Positions 1 through 11,811 of a stretch of DNA of 64,000 nucleotides are shown here, piece by piece. The position numbers were made by a program, and so were the translations under genes. The number at the start of each line of letters is the position of its first letter. Within the stretch, counting starts at the first letter, position 1. A model generated the notes under the pieces. It worked only from the letters and a program-made list of their open reading frames with translations, searched no databases and had not been told where the DNA came from. The DNA comes from an uncultured Alteromonadaceae bacterium. Lineage in GTDB: Bacteria > Pseudomonadota > Gammaproteobacteria > Enterobacterales > Alteromonadaceae. The DNA lies in assembly GCA_913056495.1 (NCBI GenBank), contig CAJXMO010000015.1:42227-106226 (forward strand), written 5' to 3'.

Positions 1-1
1 C

Positions 2-262
2 ATTCTTTGCCATCTGGGATTAGGTGGCACCAAGCGCTTTGGCGAGCTGCAAAAATTAATTCCAGGTATCACCAAAAAAATGCTAACCCAAAGGTTACGT
101 GAACTGGAAGATGATCACTTAGTTCAGCGCAGGGTTTACGCAGAAATTCCGCCCAAAGTAGAATACTCATTAACCGGACAAGGCGCCAGTTTGTTTCCAA
201 TTTTAAAAGCGCTTGAAACTTGGGGTGAAGATTACCTGAAAACTTTTTGTAGCGTTAATTAA
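2..262 (+). CDS. HxlR-type winged-helix regulator, 3' part only
   Basis: The reading frame is open from the first bases of the window and stops at 262, so only the C-terminal ~86 residues are present. The visible part has the HxlR pattern: a helix with [18 protein letters not shown], then [16 protein letters not shown] and a wing with [12 protein letters not shown], followed by the closing helix around [12 protein letters not shown]. HxlR proteins are DNA-binding repressors or activators that often answer to redox or aldehyde stress. The target cannot be inferred here because the 5' end and upstream neighbours lie outside the window. An ATG at 80 is internal to the helix-turn-helix and is not the start. 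Confidence 0.85.
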   Translation: MLCHLGLGGTKRFGELQKLIPGITKKMLTQRLRELEDDHLVQRRVYAEIPPKVEYSLTGQGASLFPILKALETWGEDYLKTFCSVN

Positions 263-307
263 TCGCGGTGCATTTTCACTTGCTCCCGTGGGTTCGTTAG
301 CACCTGA

Positions 308-338
308 AGAGACTCTTTTTGATTAATAAAGAGTCTCT
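308..338. terminator. stem-loop between HxlR and cobW-like gene
   Basis: A perfect 11-bp stem (AGAGACTCTTT with AAAGAGTCTCT) encloses a 9-base loop between two convergent genes. There is no strong T-run on either side, so it is only a probable bidirectional terminator. Confidence 0.5.
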
Positions 339-403
339 CTGGCTCAGTAATTCGACCAACAGAAACGTAGGCTTTTTGCTTTTACTCAACTTGGTTAAGG
401 TAT

Positions 404-1618
404 TCAGGCACTTTCTTGCCACTCTGGAAACGGGTCTGACAATGTGGTCCAGTACGCTTTTCCTTTAAGCATTTCAGCTTCGGAAAGCAAACAGGCATTA
501 AGCGCTTCTGTCATGGCTGCCTGATCAAGCCCCTGGCCGATAAACACTAATTCCTGGCGCATATCACCATAGGGTTCCACCCACTGATTTTTGATTGATG
601 CTAAAAATGTTTCATCAGTTGGCCAGCTTTCAGTGGGGACGGCTTTCCAGAACATGCCAATAAATCCATATCGCGCAATGCCGCCAGCCTGATTCCATTG
701 ACCTGCAAACTCAGGGCGCGATGCGAGCCAAAAATAACCTTTAGAACGAATCAGCTTGCCAAAACGCTCGGTGTCATGAAGAAACTGATAAAACTTTTCC
801 GGATTAAAGGGTTTTCGTGCCGAATAGGTAAAACTGCTGATCCCATATTCTTCAGTTTCCGGAATATGCTCTCCGCGCATTTCTTTTAACCAGCCGGGGG
901 CTTGTTGAGCGCGTTCAAAATCAAATAAACCCGTATTGAGAATCTGATCTAACTCTACAGCACCGTGGGCGATGGGGATCAGTTTAGCGTTTGTATTGAG
1001 GGTTTTTAGGATTGCCTTGAGCCGATTTAATTCAGCATTATCAATCAAGTCAGTTTTGCTAACTAAGAGCACATCTGCAAATTCAACCTGATCAATCAAT
1101 AAGTCGGCGACACTGCGTTCGTCCTCTTCACCCAAAGACTCTCCGGTTTCCTGTAAATACTTGGCTTCATCATAGTCTTTAAGAAAATTGACCGCATCGA
1201 CGAGCGTGACCATAGTATCTAAGTTTGCAATATCAGACAAAGAGACGCCACTTTCATCGGTGAAGGTAAAGGTTTCAGCTACAGGTAAAGGCTCTGAAAT
1301 ACCTGTAGATTCAATGACTAAATAATCAAACTTCCCTTCTTTTGCGAGTTTACTCACTTCAATCAGCAAGTCTTCTCTGAGCGTGCAACAAATACAGCCA
1401 TTGCTCATTTCTACCAGTTGTTCTTCTTTGTGATTAAGGGATACATCATTTTGCACCATGCTCGCATCGATATTAATCTCGCTCATATCATTTACAATAA
1501 CCGCTATTTTTTTATCTTCACGGTTATTAAGAATATGACTGAGCACGGTTGTTTTTCCTGCACCGAGAAAGCCGGACAGCACGGTTACCGGTAAACGGGG
1601 TGTTTGAGATGCGGACAT
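404..1618 (-). CDS. CobW/COG0523 family GTPase, Zur-regulated zinc metallochaperone
   Basis: This 404-residue protein has the COG0523 layout. The Walker A P-loop GFLGAGKTT is at residues 16-24, the metal-binding GCICC motif is at 74-78 (C75, C77, C78), and an ESTGISEP switch follows. A CobW C-terminal domain fills the last ~130 residues, ending near [12 protein letters not shown]. These cytosolic GTPases deliver metal, usually zinc, to client enzymes when the metal is scarce. A near-perfect Zur palindrome lies 25 bp upstream of the start, which supports a zinc-starvation role rather than cobalamin synthesis. The gene is monocistronic and convergent with the HxlR gene. It belongs to the zinc subgroup (YciC/ZigA/ZNG1-like); which client it serves is unknown. 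Confidence 0.9.
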   Translation of the reverse strand: MSASQTPRLPVTVLSGFLGAGKTTVLSHILNNREDKKIAVIVNDMSEINIDASMVQNDVSLNHKEEQLVEMSNGCICCTLREDLLIEVSKLAKEGKFDYLVIESTGISEPLPVAETFTFTDESGVSLSDIANLDTMVTLVDAVNFLKDYDEAKYLQETGESLGEEDERSVADLLIDQVEFADVLLVSKTDLIDNAELNRLKAILKTLNTNAKLIPIAHGAVELDQILNTGLFDFERAQQAPGWLKEMRGEHIPETEEYGISSFTYSARKPFNPEKFYQFLHDTERFGKLIRSKGYFWLASRPEFAGQWNQAGGIARYGFIGMFWKAVPTESWPTDETFLASIKNQWVEPYGDMRQELVFIGQGLDQAAMTEALNACLLSEAEMLKGKAYWTTLSDPFPEWQESA

Positions 1619-1642
1619 GAGTGTTTTCCTGTTTTAATTTGT

Positions 1643-1665
1643 GTAATGTTATAATATAACATTAC
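1643..1665 (-). promoter_or_regulatory. Zur box upstream of the CobW-type GTPase
   Basis: A 23-bp perfect palindrome reads GTAATGTTAT, then AAT, then ATAACATTAC. It matches the known gammaproteobacterial Zur consensus (GAAATGTTATANTATAACATTTC-like) in core and spacing. It overlaps the region expected to hold the promoter of the 404-1618 gene, so Zn-Zur would repress it. No other copy was noticed in the window. Confidence 0.88.
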
Positions 1666-1771
1666 GTGGCAGGTTGTAAACTGCGTTTGTTTGAGCTGAA
1701 ATTGATAGTCAGGCAACAGCCTCTGCTATAAGATACTGGCAGACGCCGTCAATTTAATAATAAGTAAAAAT

Positions 1772-2182
1772 ATGAAATCGAAACTCATGCAAACAGAATG
1801 GACAATACTTCAAACCCAATATGATAGTTATGAAAAATATTCTTTAGTGATTAAGCTACTTGCGATTGCAATTGCTGTCATTGCCGGCATTTATAATCAA
1901 ATTGGTTATTTTGTTGTACTGATATTGGCCGTATTATGGTTACAGGACGGAATTTGGAAGACATTTCAGGCCCGAATTGAATCCCGTTTATTGATAGTTG
2001 AAAGCCTGATTGAACAAGAAGATTTTGCTCAGGCGTGCCAGTTTAACCGGCAGTTTGCTGAAAATCGCTTATCCGGTAGCGCTTTAATTAAGGAATACCT
2101 TTGCCAGTCTGTTAGGCCAACGGTTGCGTTTCCGCACGTCGTGCTGATTGCCTTGGCACTGGCCGAAACTTTTATCGCTTGA
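1772..2182 (+). CDS. small membrane protein of unknown function
   Basis: This 136-residue protein has no family I recognise. Residues ~25-58 form two closely spaced hydrophobic segments (YSLVIKLLAIAIAVIAGIY and GYFVVLILAVLWL). A charged amphipathic stretch follows, and a hydrophobic tail (PHVVLIALALAETFIA) ends the protein. It is therefore probably an inner-membrane protein with cytosolic middle part. It stands alone and ends 2 bp from the 3' end of the convergent AraC gene. The ATG at 1772 has only a weak AT-rich upstream context; an alternative ATG is five codons downstream. The start is uncertain. Confidence 0.65.
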   Translation: MKSKLMQTEWTILQTQYDSYEKYSLVIKLLAIAIAVIAGIYNQIGYFVVLILAVLWLQDGIWKTFQARIESRLLIVESLIEQEDFAQACQFNRQFAENRLSGSALIKEYLCQSVRPTVAFPHVVLIALALAETFIA

Positions 2183-2184
2183 TC

Positions 2185-3027
2185 TTAGATCTGGTGTGTT
2201 AAGGCTAGACTTGAATTGAGGGCTTTATTGCGAAACTGACCCGGTGTTATGCCAATGATTTGTTTAAACTCATGGGTAAAATGAGCCTGATCAAAATAGC
2301 CTAGTTGGTATGCAATATCGGCAATATTGAAAGCTACTGGCTGAGTTTTGAGTAAATGCCGGGCCTGAATGGTGCGTCTGATTCGGCAAAACTTTTTAGC
2401 TGTCATGCCTAATTGATATAAACATAAACGTTCAAATTGTCGCTGACTTAAATTAACTTCGGGTAAAAGTTCAGCCAGTTCGAGATCGCCACTTGAGCGA
2501 CAGATTAAAGCAATGGCAGGCGATATTCTGCCTAAATTGGCGGATTCTTGATTAAATAAGGGTAATAAACGTTTTTCAACCCAGCGAATACGTGCCTGCG
2601 TTGTTTTTAATTCAGCAAGTTGCTCTGCCCAGTGAATAAAAATAGGGGATACACAGGGATTATTGACAGATAAACATTCATTTTTAAGTTCTGATACCGG
2701 GGCATTTACGAGTGCTGATAATGCGCCGGGTTTAAAGCGGATACCTAAAGCGTCAACATAACCACTGACGTTAAAACGAGTTGAATTGAGTGCAGGACCA
2801 TTAATGAGTGCCGTTTCTGAACGATTAACCCGGTTAAAATGCAAAGGATCTGCAAAATTAAAAATCAGGCCACTGCCACCGTCTGGGTGCATAAAATCTG
2901 TCTGGCTCTGATTATCACTGACACAATTAATTTGCCAAAACCAGTCTATCCATGGCGATAGAGATTTTGCGGGTGGGTAGCGTTTAAAACCAAGATGGGC
3001 CAGTTGCCCCATTTTCTGATTTCTCAT
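2185..3027 (-). CDS. AraC-family transcriptional regulator
   Basis: This 280-residue regulator has its AraC/XylS DNA-binding domain at roughly residues 170-265. The second helix-turn-helix shows the usual FNIADIAYQLGYFDQAHFTHEFK pattern (first half FNIADIAYQLGYFDQ), closing with IGITPGQFRNK. The N-terminal part (HPDGGSGLIFNF, RFKPGALSALVN) is the sensor type seen in many stand-alone AraC proteins. It is divergent from the AhpD-like gene 88 bp away, so it probably controls that gene. The start at 3027 lacks a clear Shine-Dalgarno site; the ATG at 3012 is an alternative. The signal it senses is not evident. Confidence 0.88.
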   Translation of the reverse strand: MRNQKMGQLAHLGFKRYPPAKSLSPWIDWFWQINCVSDNQSQTDFMHPDGGSGLIFNFADPLHFNRVNRSETALINGPALNSTRFNVSGYVDALGIRFKPGALSALVNAPVSELKNECLSVNNPCVSPIFIHWAEQLAELKTTQARIRWVEKRLLPLFNQESANLGRISPAIALICRSSGDLELAELLPEVNLSQRQFERLCLYQLGMTAKKFCRIRRTIQARHLLKTQPVAFNIADIAYQLGYFDQAHFTHEFKQIIGITPGQFRNKALNSSLALTHQI

Positions 3028-3114
3028 TAGGTTTGTTTGTCGAAAATTTACAATTCAGTACCAGGCTGACTCATTAAGATTCGTCCGTCTTTTAACAAAA
3101 CGGAGCGAATGGTT

Positions 3115-3576
3115 ATGCCACTTAAACTCAACTATTTTGACGCCAATTCTGGCGTAGTTAAATTATTAATGCAAATCGAGCAACATCTTGCTGAATCCGG
3201 TATAGACAAAAAACTGATTGAGCTGATTAAAATGCGGGCTTCTCAGTTAAATCAGTGTGCTTATTGTCTGGATATGCATAGTAAAGATGCGCGACTGCAA
3301 GGAGAAACTGAGCAGCGGTTATATACATTAAGTGCATGGCGTCAAACAGATTTTTTTAATGAGCCAGAGCAGGCCGTACTGGCCTGGACGGAAGCATTGA
3401 CCCAAATCACTCATAGCGCTGAGGTAGATGCCATCAGAGAGACAATGCAAGTATATTTCAGTGATTGCCAGATTGTCGATATTACCCTGGCGATTTGCAA
3501 TATTAATAGCTGGAACCGTTTTGTTGCGGGATTTGGTGCGAATGTGGGTAGCTATTCACCCGGACAATATCAATAG
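3115..3576 (+). CDS. AhpD-like / carboxymuconolactone decarboxylase-family protein
   Basis: This is a ~153-residue all-helical protein with the AhpD motif: a CxxC pair in NQCAYCLDMHSKDAR followed by the His. Family members are peroxidase-like redox enzymes using the Cys pair, with the His in a proton relay. The sub-type is the common short, single-domain alkylhydroperoxidase of the CMD superfamily. An ATG at 3109 is in frame, but the GGAG at 3102-3105 sits only 3 bases from it and 9 bases from the ATG at 3115, so the latter is preferred. The divergent AraC gene is the likely regulator. The physiological peroxide or substrate is unknown. Confidence 0.85.
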   Translation: MPLKLNYFDANSGVVKLLMQIEQHLAESGIDKKLIELIKMRASQLNQCAYCLDMHSKDARLQGETEQRLYTLSAWRQTDFFNEPEQAVLAWTEALTQITHSAEVDAIRETMQVYFSDCQIVDITLAICNINSWNRFVAGFGANVGSYSPGQYQ

Positions 3577-3624
3577 TCTGTTTTTAAGCGCAGCTCTGAT
3601 TCATAATCAAGCTGCGCGACTTAG

Positions 3625-5226
3625 CTATTGCATGCGCTGTTTTACTTTTTTGAAATAGCAAAGCGCAGGCACAATCACAAACAGACTGATAGCTGCCAGC
3701 ACCCAAAGATAAGTTTGGTTCAATAATGCCATGTTCACAATTGTTTCAGCTAGCGGATTATTTGTTTGGCTGGCATACGCAAATGGCCCTATGGCTGCAT
3801 TTTGCGCTATAGAAAAGCCACCACTGACTGCACTATCCCAACCTAAGGCACTCATTGAAGCATATGCTTTATAGCCGATCGCGGCAGCACCAAACCCGAT
3901 GAGACCAATACCAACACTGCCTAAACCGAAAATACCAAATCCGACTGCGCCAATACTCAAAATTCCGACCGAGATGATACCCACACTGACAGGCGCTATA
4001 GCAACGCCGCCCCAGGCAAATAATAGCCCATGTGCCTGGCTGCCTCCAGCTACCCAGCCAAATGCCGGTTTGTCATTAATCTCTGGAGTTGCTAGTTGAA
4101 TGTGAATCAGGGGGACGCCCAATAAAGTTAATTTACTTTTAAATTCTCGGGCTTTTGAATTTTTTTGATCAACCGCACGATGAAAGGCTTGCGGATCAAA
4201 TATGCGTGCATGAGCTCTGAGCTGGCGAGTCTTTTTAAATAACCAGTTGACTAAAATTAAATAACTGATAATAAAACCCCCAACCAGAAGCTGTGCTAAC
4301 AGAACAAATTCAAATTGATATAAAACATGATCCGCGGCCAAGTATTTCAGCCCAAATAAGCCGGAGGTAAAAATAAATGCAGTCAACAGAAACAAAGCGA
4401 CCGCTTTAATAGCGTGCTGGCGTTCTTGTTGTGTTCTGGACTGAATTAAACTCGTTTTCAGACCTAAAAAAGCGCTTATTAGACCAGAAATACTGGCTAG
4501 AGTTGTTAATACACTGGTCCAATTGAGCAGGCCGGTACTTTTTGATGTGACTACGCTTATTGTTGCGGCTTGTGCCGGTGGCGCAATGCTTTGGATGGAT
4601 GTTAGCACTGCGGCTGTAAAGCCAGCAGCCGGTTTGCTATTAGCCAGAGCATTTTCGATATATGCAGACATAGCGTGTTTGAGTTGCTTTCGTCCACGCG
4701 AAAGCCTTTGTTTTGCAGTATCCAGAGATAAATCCAGATGGACAGCGACTTGCTCAATTGACTGGTCTTCACGATAGTATAAAACCAGTGGTTCACGATA
4801 AGTTTCATCAAGCGTGTGCAAAGTTTGCCACAGTAAATCTTGCTCTTGCACCTTAATGACTGATTCTTCCAATTGACTGGCGTTGTTAATTTCTCGAGAG
4901 TTTTCTGCTTCATTTGATCCGGTGGCTAGTTGAGCTTCTTTTTTACGGTGAAAATGACATATTTTGAATCTTAAAATGCCGCACAGCCAGGCTTTAATTT
5001 TTGTCGGATCTTTTAATGTATCCAGTTTTTTCCAGGCCTCAATAAAGGCCTCCTGGGCAAGGTCTTCACTGTGTTTTATATCGCCCGTTGATGAATAGGC
5101 AATAGCGCAAAGTAAGTTTTGATAACGGCTGACAATTTTACAAAATGCTTGCTGATTGCCTCTGAGTGCGCTTAAAACAAGCTTTGAATCGTCTTCAGTC
5201 AGAACCTTATGTTTAAAAATTTTCAT
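3625..5226 (-). CDS. ECF-type sigma factor fused to a membrane/glycine-pentad domain
   Basis: Residues 15-100 are sigma-70 region 2 (AFCKIVSRYQNLL, EDLAQEAFIEAWKKL). Residues 130-190 are region 4 (LDETYREPLVLYYRED, LSLDTAKQRLSRGRKQLK). Instead of ending there, the protein continues for over 300 residues. Hydrophobic segments lie at ~237-257, 273-293 and 305-328. A soluble stretch follows, then a run of seven pentads ending in hydrophobic-Gly (residues ~417-451, e.g. IISVG, ILSIG, AVGFG, IFGLG). A last membrane helix is at ~505-525. ECF factors normally have a separate anti-sigma gene; none is adjacent. The fused membrane part may hold or release the sigma domain, which is inference. Total length 533 versus ~190 for a plain ECF factor. 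The gene is monocistronic. Confidence 0.85.
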   Translation of the reverse strand: MKIFKHKVLTEDDSKLVLSALRGNQQAFCKIVSRYQNLLCAIAYSSTGDIKHSEDLAQEAFIEAWKKLDTLKDPTKIKAWLCGILRFKICHFHRKKEAQLATGSNEAENSREINNASQLEESVIKVQEQDLLWQTLHTLDETYREPLVLYYREDQSIEQVAVHLDLSLDTAKQRLSRGRKQLKHAMSAYIENALANSKPAAGFTAAVLTSIQSIAPPAQAATISVVTSKSTGLLNWTSVLTTLASISGLISAFLGLKTSLIQSRTQQERQHAIKAVALFLLTAFIFTSGLFGLKYLAADHVLYQFEFVLLAQLLVGGFIISYLILVNWLFKKTRQLRAHARIFDPQAFHRAVDQKNSKAREFKSKLTLLGVPLIHIQLATPEINDKPAFGWVAGGSQAHGLLFAWGGVAIAPVSVGIISVGILSIGAVGFGIFGLGSVGIGLIGFGAAAIGYKAYASMSALGWDSAVSGGFSIAQNAAIGPFAYASQTNNPLAETIVNMALLNQTYLWVLAAISLFVIVPALCYFKKVKQRMQ

Positions 5227-5508
5227 TATGCATCCCTCTGGTTTTTAACAGTAAGTGCCCTGTAGTGTGAATAGGTGACAAATTTAGTCATTAAAAAACA
5301 GATAAACTGGCGAACTGAAAAATAGACTGAACACATAATCTTATACTTGAAAACCCGTTATGGGAAAGATTATACAATTAAGTTCGGGGCGTAAATTCTG
5401 AAAGCGATTTAGTTTTTGCCTAATAAAACATTATTAGCCGGCAAATCGGACATTGACAGGTATTATGTTTGAACAGGAATGAATTTTATAAAGATTTGCT
5501 AAGGAAAT
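5227..5508. other. non-coding gap between sigma-factor gene and GH97
   Basis: About 280 AT-rich bases between the start of the sigma-factor gene and the terminator of the GH97 unit. It must carry the sigma gene promoter on the minus strand, but I see no convincing hexamers, operator or ORF in it. Confidence 0.5.
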
Positions 5509-5541
5509 AACAATCCGGCAAAGACCATCTGCCGGATTGTT
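5509..5541 (-). terminator. terminator of the MIOX-GH2-GH43-GH97 unit
   Basis: A 12-bp perfect stem (AACAATCCGGCA with TGCCGGATTGTT) around a 9-base loop lies 7 bp after the GH97 stop. The minus-strand flank is TTATTT-like, a short T-rich tail. It fits the end of the leftward operon. Confidence 0.7.
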
Positions 5542-5548
5542 GGACAGG

Positions 5549-7498
5549 TTATTTATGATAAATAACCGCGCCACCTTTAGCTAACAAGTTTAAAGTGACT
5601 TTACCAGTGAGTGGTATCTTTATCTGGCTTGCTTTTGCAGTTTTATCCCGATTATCAGACAGTAATGTTAGGGTTTTACCTGCCAGCATAGGTAAATCTA
5701 AAGTCACGGTTTTGGCTTTGTTTTCACCATTTACGGCTGCGATATACCAGTCTTTATCATGACGACGCGCCAAAACAGCCAATTTACCCGGGTAACCATC
5801 TATAAATTGAGTTTCATCCCAGACGCTGGGCACTTTGCGAATAAAATCCAATACATGTTCAGGTTGCTCATTTAAGTTATTTGGCGTTAAGCCAAAATGC
5901 TGAACCGGTGACTGATAAAGTATGGCTGTGGCCAGCTCAAATGCATCTGTAGTTGAGCGAATGGAACCTTTTTCCTGAGTTTCAGATAAACGCTGATTCA
6001 AAAATACCGGAGCAAAGTCCATTGCTGCGACTGTATTTCGGGTAAACGGTAAAATGGTCGCATTAAAGGCATGTTTATCAAATGACTCCTGATAAAAAAC
6101 CAGATTTTCTGAGGCCAGTACGGCTTCAGATGTGACAAAGTTAGGATACATAACTTCCCATCCACGCGGCAGAGTACAGCCGTGGAAGGTAATGCCTAAG
6201 CCATAGTCATTCGCATCCGATAAAATATCTTCGTAGAGTTTCATTGTGACTTGTTTATCACCGGCAAAAAAATCAACTTTTAAGCCTTTTACACCAATTT
6301 TTTGCAGCCACTTCATTTCATTTTTGCGAGCTGTCGCGTTATTCATTATGTCCTGAGGCGTCTGAGGCGCATCATTCCACCAGCCATTTGAGTTGTACCA
6401 TAAAATGATGTCTACATTTTTGGCGGCAGCATACTGGACCAGTTTTTCCATGCGTTTACGGCCAATGTTTTTGTCCCACCAGTTATCAATTAATACATAT
6501 TCAAAGTTAAGTTCTGAGGCTAAATCAATATATTTTATCTGATCATCATAATTGATACTGTTATCCTGCCAGACAATCCAGCTCCAGGTTGCACGTCCCA
6601 TTTTGTAATCTGTTGAAGGCGAGTAAAGTGGATCGACTAAATCGAAGCTGACAGTGGTTTCAACTATGGGTTCTAAACTATCGCCAATAGTAATGGTTCG
6701 CCATGGCGTTTTTGCTGGCATTGCCAGTGCTGCATAAGTATCGCCCATTCCGGCATTTTCGCCGGGCTGTGGAAATTCCAGTTTAAAAATACCGTCTTTA
6801 GTGCTTTCGCCTAGTCTGGAACCAACATAGTTACTGTCTACACCGGTTTCTGAAATTAAAATCCAGCCTTTATCTTCATTTTTAAAGAGCGCAGGGAAGG
6901 TATAACCTACGCCATTGAGTGATGGTGTACCTAAAGCTTCATTATAGGTATAAGGTTCTTCATAGCTGGGTTTGGTTTTTTCCCAACCTGTCATTGGCAA
7001 AGCTTGAGGCGTGATAAAAGTCGTTGCACCATCGGGTAAGTTAAAGCTGGTGGCTTCTTCTAAAATTTTAACCCGGCTCGCATTTTTAGCTGAGCGCAGC
7101 GTATAACTAAAACCTATATCGTTATTGGATACGTTAAAAACAACGTCGAGCTCGTCGCCTTTATCATTGGCAAAAGTGGTGACAAGTTGTTTAGCCTGGT
7201 AGTGAACCTGACTAACTTTAGCGCGATCCAAGGTATAGTTTTTATCGATATTATTTTGCTGGTCACTGACATAGTTTAACTGGCGGGTAAAATCGCCTAG
7301 CGAAGTATTCAGGCCTAGCTTGGACTCTTCAATAAAGGTTTTGCCTTGATAGCTTACCTGATAAACAGGCTGACCGTCTTTCAGGTTAACGGTCACATTC
7401 AATTGATTATTCGGGCTGGTGATATTTGCTGGTAAATCTGCCATCGCATAGCTTGAAAATAAGCCTAAGGTGGCAAATAACAGATGTGATTGTCTCAT
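5549..7498 (-). CDS. GH97 family glycoside hydrolase (alpha-glucosidase/alpha-galactosidase)
   Basis: This secreted ~649-residue enzyme starts with a signal peptide (MRQSHLLFATLGLFSSYAMA). The GH97 order follows: an N-terminal beta-super-sandwich (residues ~20-290), a TIM barrel (YVLIDNWWDK, IILWYNSNGWW, GVKGLKVDFFAGDKQ, ITFHGCTLPRGWE) and a C-terminal beta domain. GH97 enzymes are inverting alpha-glucosidases (SusB type) or retaining alpha-galactosidases; the Asp in KVDFF is in the strand where the retaining members carry their nucleophile, but I cannot settle specificity. The chosen start at 7498 leaves a terminator-like hairpin (7517-7544) in the gap to GH43; the longer frame would run through it. 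It is the last gene of the leftward unit controlled by LacI sites near 13 kb. Confidence 0.92.
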   Translation of the reverse strand: MRQSHLLFATLGLFSSYAMADLPANITSPNNQLNVTVNLKDGQPVYQVSYQGKTFIEESKLGLNTSLGDFTRQLNYVSDQQNNIDKNYTLDRAKVSQVHYQAKQLVTTFANDKGDELDVVFNVSNNDIGFSYTLRSAKNASRVKILEEATSFNLPDGATTFITPQALPMTGWEKTKPSYEEPYTYNEALGTPSLNGVGYTFPALFKNEDKGWILISETGVDSNYVGSRLGESTKDGIFKLEFPQPGENAGMGDTYAALAMPAKTPWRTITIGDSLEPIVETTVSFDLVDPLYSPSTDYKMGRATWSWIVWQDNSINYDDQIKYIDLASELNFEYVLIDNWWDKNIGRKRMEKLVQYAAAKNVDIILWYNSNGWWNDAPQTPQDIMNNATARKNEMKWLQKIGVKGLKVDFFAGDKQVTMKLYEDILSDANDYGLGITFHGCTLPRGWEVMYPNFVTSEAVLASENLVFYQESFDKHAFNATILPFTRNTVAAMDFAPVFLNQRLSETQEKGSIRSTTDAFELATAILYQSPVQHFGLTPNNLNEQPEHVLDFIRKVPSVWDETQFIDGYPGKLAVLARRHDKDWYIAAVNGENKAKTVTLDLPMLAGKTLTLLSDNRDKTAKASQIKIPLTGKVTLNLLAKGGAVIYHK

Positions 7499-7516
7499 TA
7501 TTTTTCCCCAAAAAAA

Positions 7517-7544
7517 GAGCCCGGACATAAAACTGGTCGGGCTC
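7517..7544 (-). terminator. intra-operon hairpin between GH43 and GH97
   Basis: GAGCCCG pairs with CGGGCTC around a 14-base middle that can pair partly. On the minus strand it is followed by a run of T. It looks like a leaky terminator or mRNA-processing stem that would lower GH97 expression relative to the upstream genes. Confidence 0.6.
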
Positions 7545-7580
7545 AAATTGATTTGTATAAACTGGTTTTAATAATATTCG

Positions 7581-8531
7581 TTAGCGTACCGGGCGGTATT
7601 TAAGGTAACGATTTTCTAAATCGATTTGTTGAATTGTTCCGTTTTCGCCATATTCAAGCTCTGTCATCAGTATTGAGCGTCTGTAATAGCTGCCACCTTC
7701 TTTGATTTTATCGTGATAAAAAATATAGTTTTTATCACCGTCCTGAACAATTGAATGGTGGTTAGTATTGATATCTAAATAATCAATAATCACGCCCTGA
7801 TATTCAAATGGACCCAGTGGCGAGTCGCCGGTTGCATAGACAATTTGTCCAGGCCAACCTGTTGAAAAGGTGAAATAATATTTGCCATCATGCAGATGTA
7901 AAAAAGGCGCTTCGCCATATTTTTTCTTCTCATCATCAGCTGGATAGCCGTTTACTATGACGTCAGTAATTTCACCATCCAAGCTCACCATATCATTACC
8001 TAAAGGCACAACTTTGGGTACTCTGGTACCAAAATACATATAGGCCTGTCCGTCCGTATCGACAAAAATAGCGGGATCGATCGGCTCTGCACCTACATTT
8101 TTGTCTCTTGGCTTTTCCACCAAGGGCTTATTGATTGGATCAACAAAAGGTCCTTTTGGATTATCACTCACGGCGACACCAATTTGGTTACCACCAACCG
8201 GGGCATAAAAATAATATTTTCCGTTGCGCTCAAACGCACCGGGTGCCCAGGCTTTCGCGTCTTTGTCGGCCCATTTAAAGACACTGTTATGTAAAAAAGA
8301 GCCTTCATCTTTCCAGCTTTCTAAATCTTTTGAGCTGAATAGTCGCCATTCCGTTGAATCCCAGTATTCACCTGAATTGTCTTGGTCATTGGTCGCATAT
8401 ACATAATAAGTATCACCAAATTTGTGGGCAGACGGGTCGGCCGCAAATCTTTCTGAAATTAATACATCAGCAGAAGACGCCGCTGAAAATAAAAGTGATG
8501 ATAATAATCCTGAAACTAATAATTTTTTCAT
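7581..8531 (-). CDS. secreted GH43 family glycosidase
   Basis: A 316-residue single-domain enzyme with a signal peptide (about residues 1-21) and a five-bladed propeller. The three GH43 acidic positions are visible: D32 in AADPSAHKF (base), the Asp in EPIDPAIFVD (pKa modulator) and the Glu in YGEAPFLHLHDG (acid). GH43 enzymes remove alpha-L-arabinofuranosyl, beta-xylosyl or beta-galactosyl residues; the subfamily cannot be read by eye. The lack of a C-terminal module keeps it near the minimal length. It lies 37 bp downstream of the GH2 stop, so it is co-transcribed with GH2, and the leader is periplasmic-type rather than a lipobox. Confidence 0.92.
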   Translation of the reverse strand: MKKLLVSGLLSSLLFSAASSADVLISERFAADPSAHKFGDTYYVYATNDQDNSGEYWDSTEWRLFSSKDLESWKDEGSFLHNSVFKWADKDAKAWAPGAFERNGKYYFYAPVGGNQIGVAVSDNPKGPFVDPINKPLVEKPRDKNVGAEPIDPAIFVDTDGQAYMYFGTRVPKVVPLGNDMVSLDGEITDVIVNGYPADDEKKKYGEAPFLHLHDGKYYFTFSTGWPGQIVYATGDSPLGPFEYQGVIIDYLDINTNHHSIVQDGDKNYIFYHDKIKEGGSYYRRSILMTELEYGENGTIQQIDLENRYLKYRPVR

Positions 8532-8568
8532 CGGATATTTCCTTTAATTTTTATTTGAAGACAGCCAG

Positions 8569-11803
<3,235 letters not shown>

Positions 11804-11811
11804 CGAAACTG

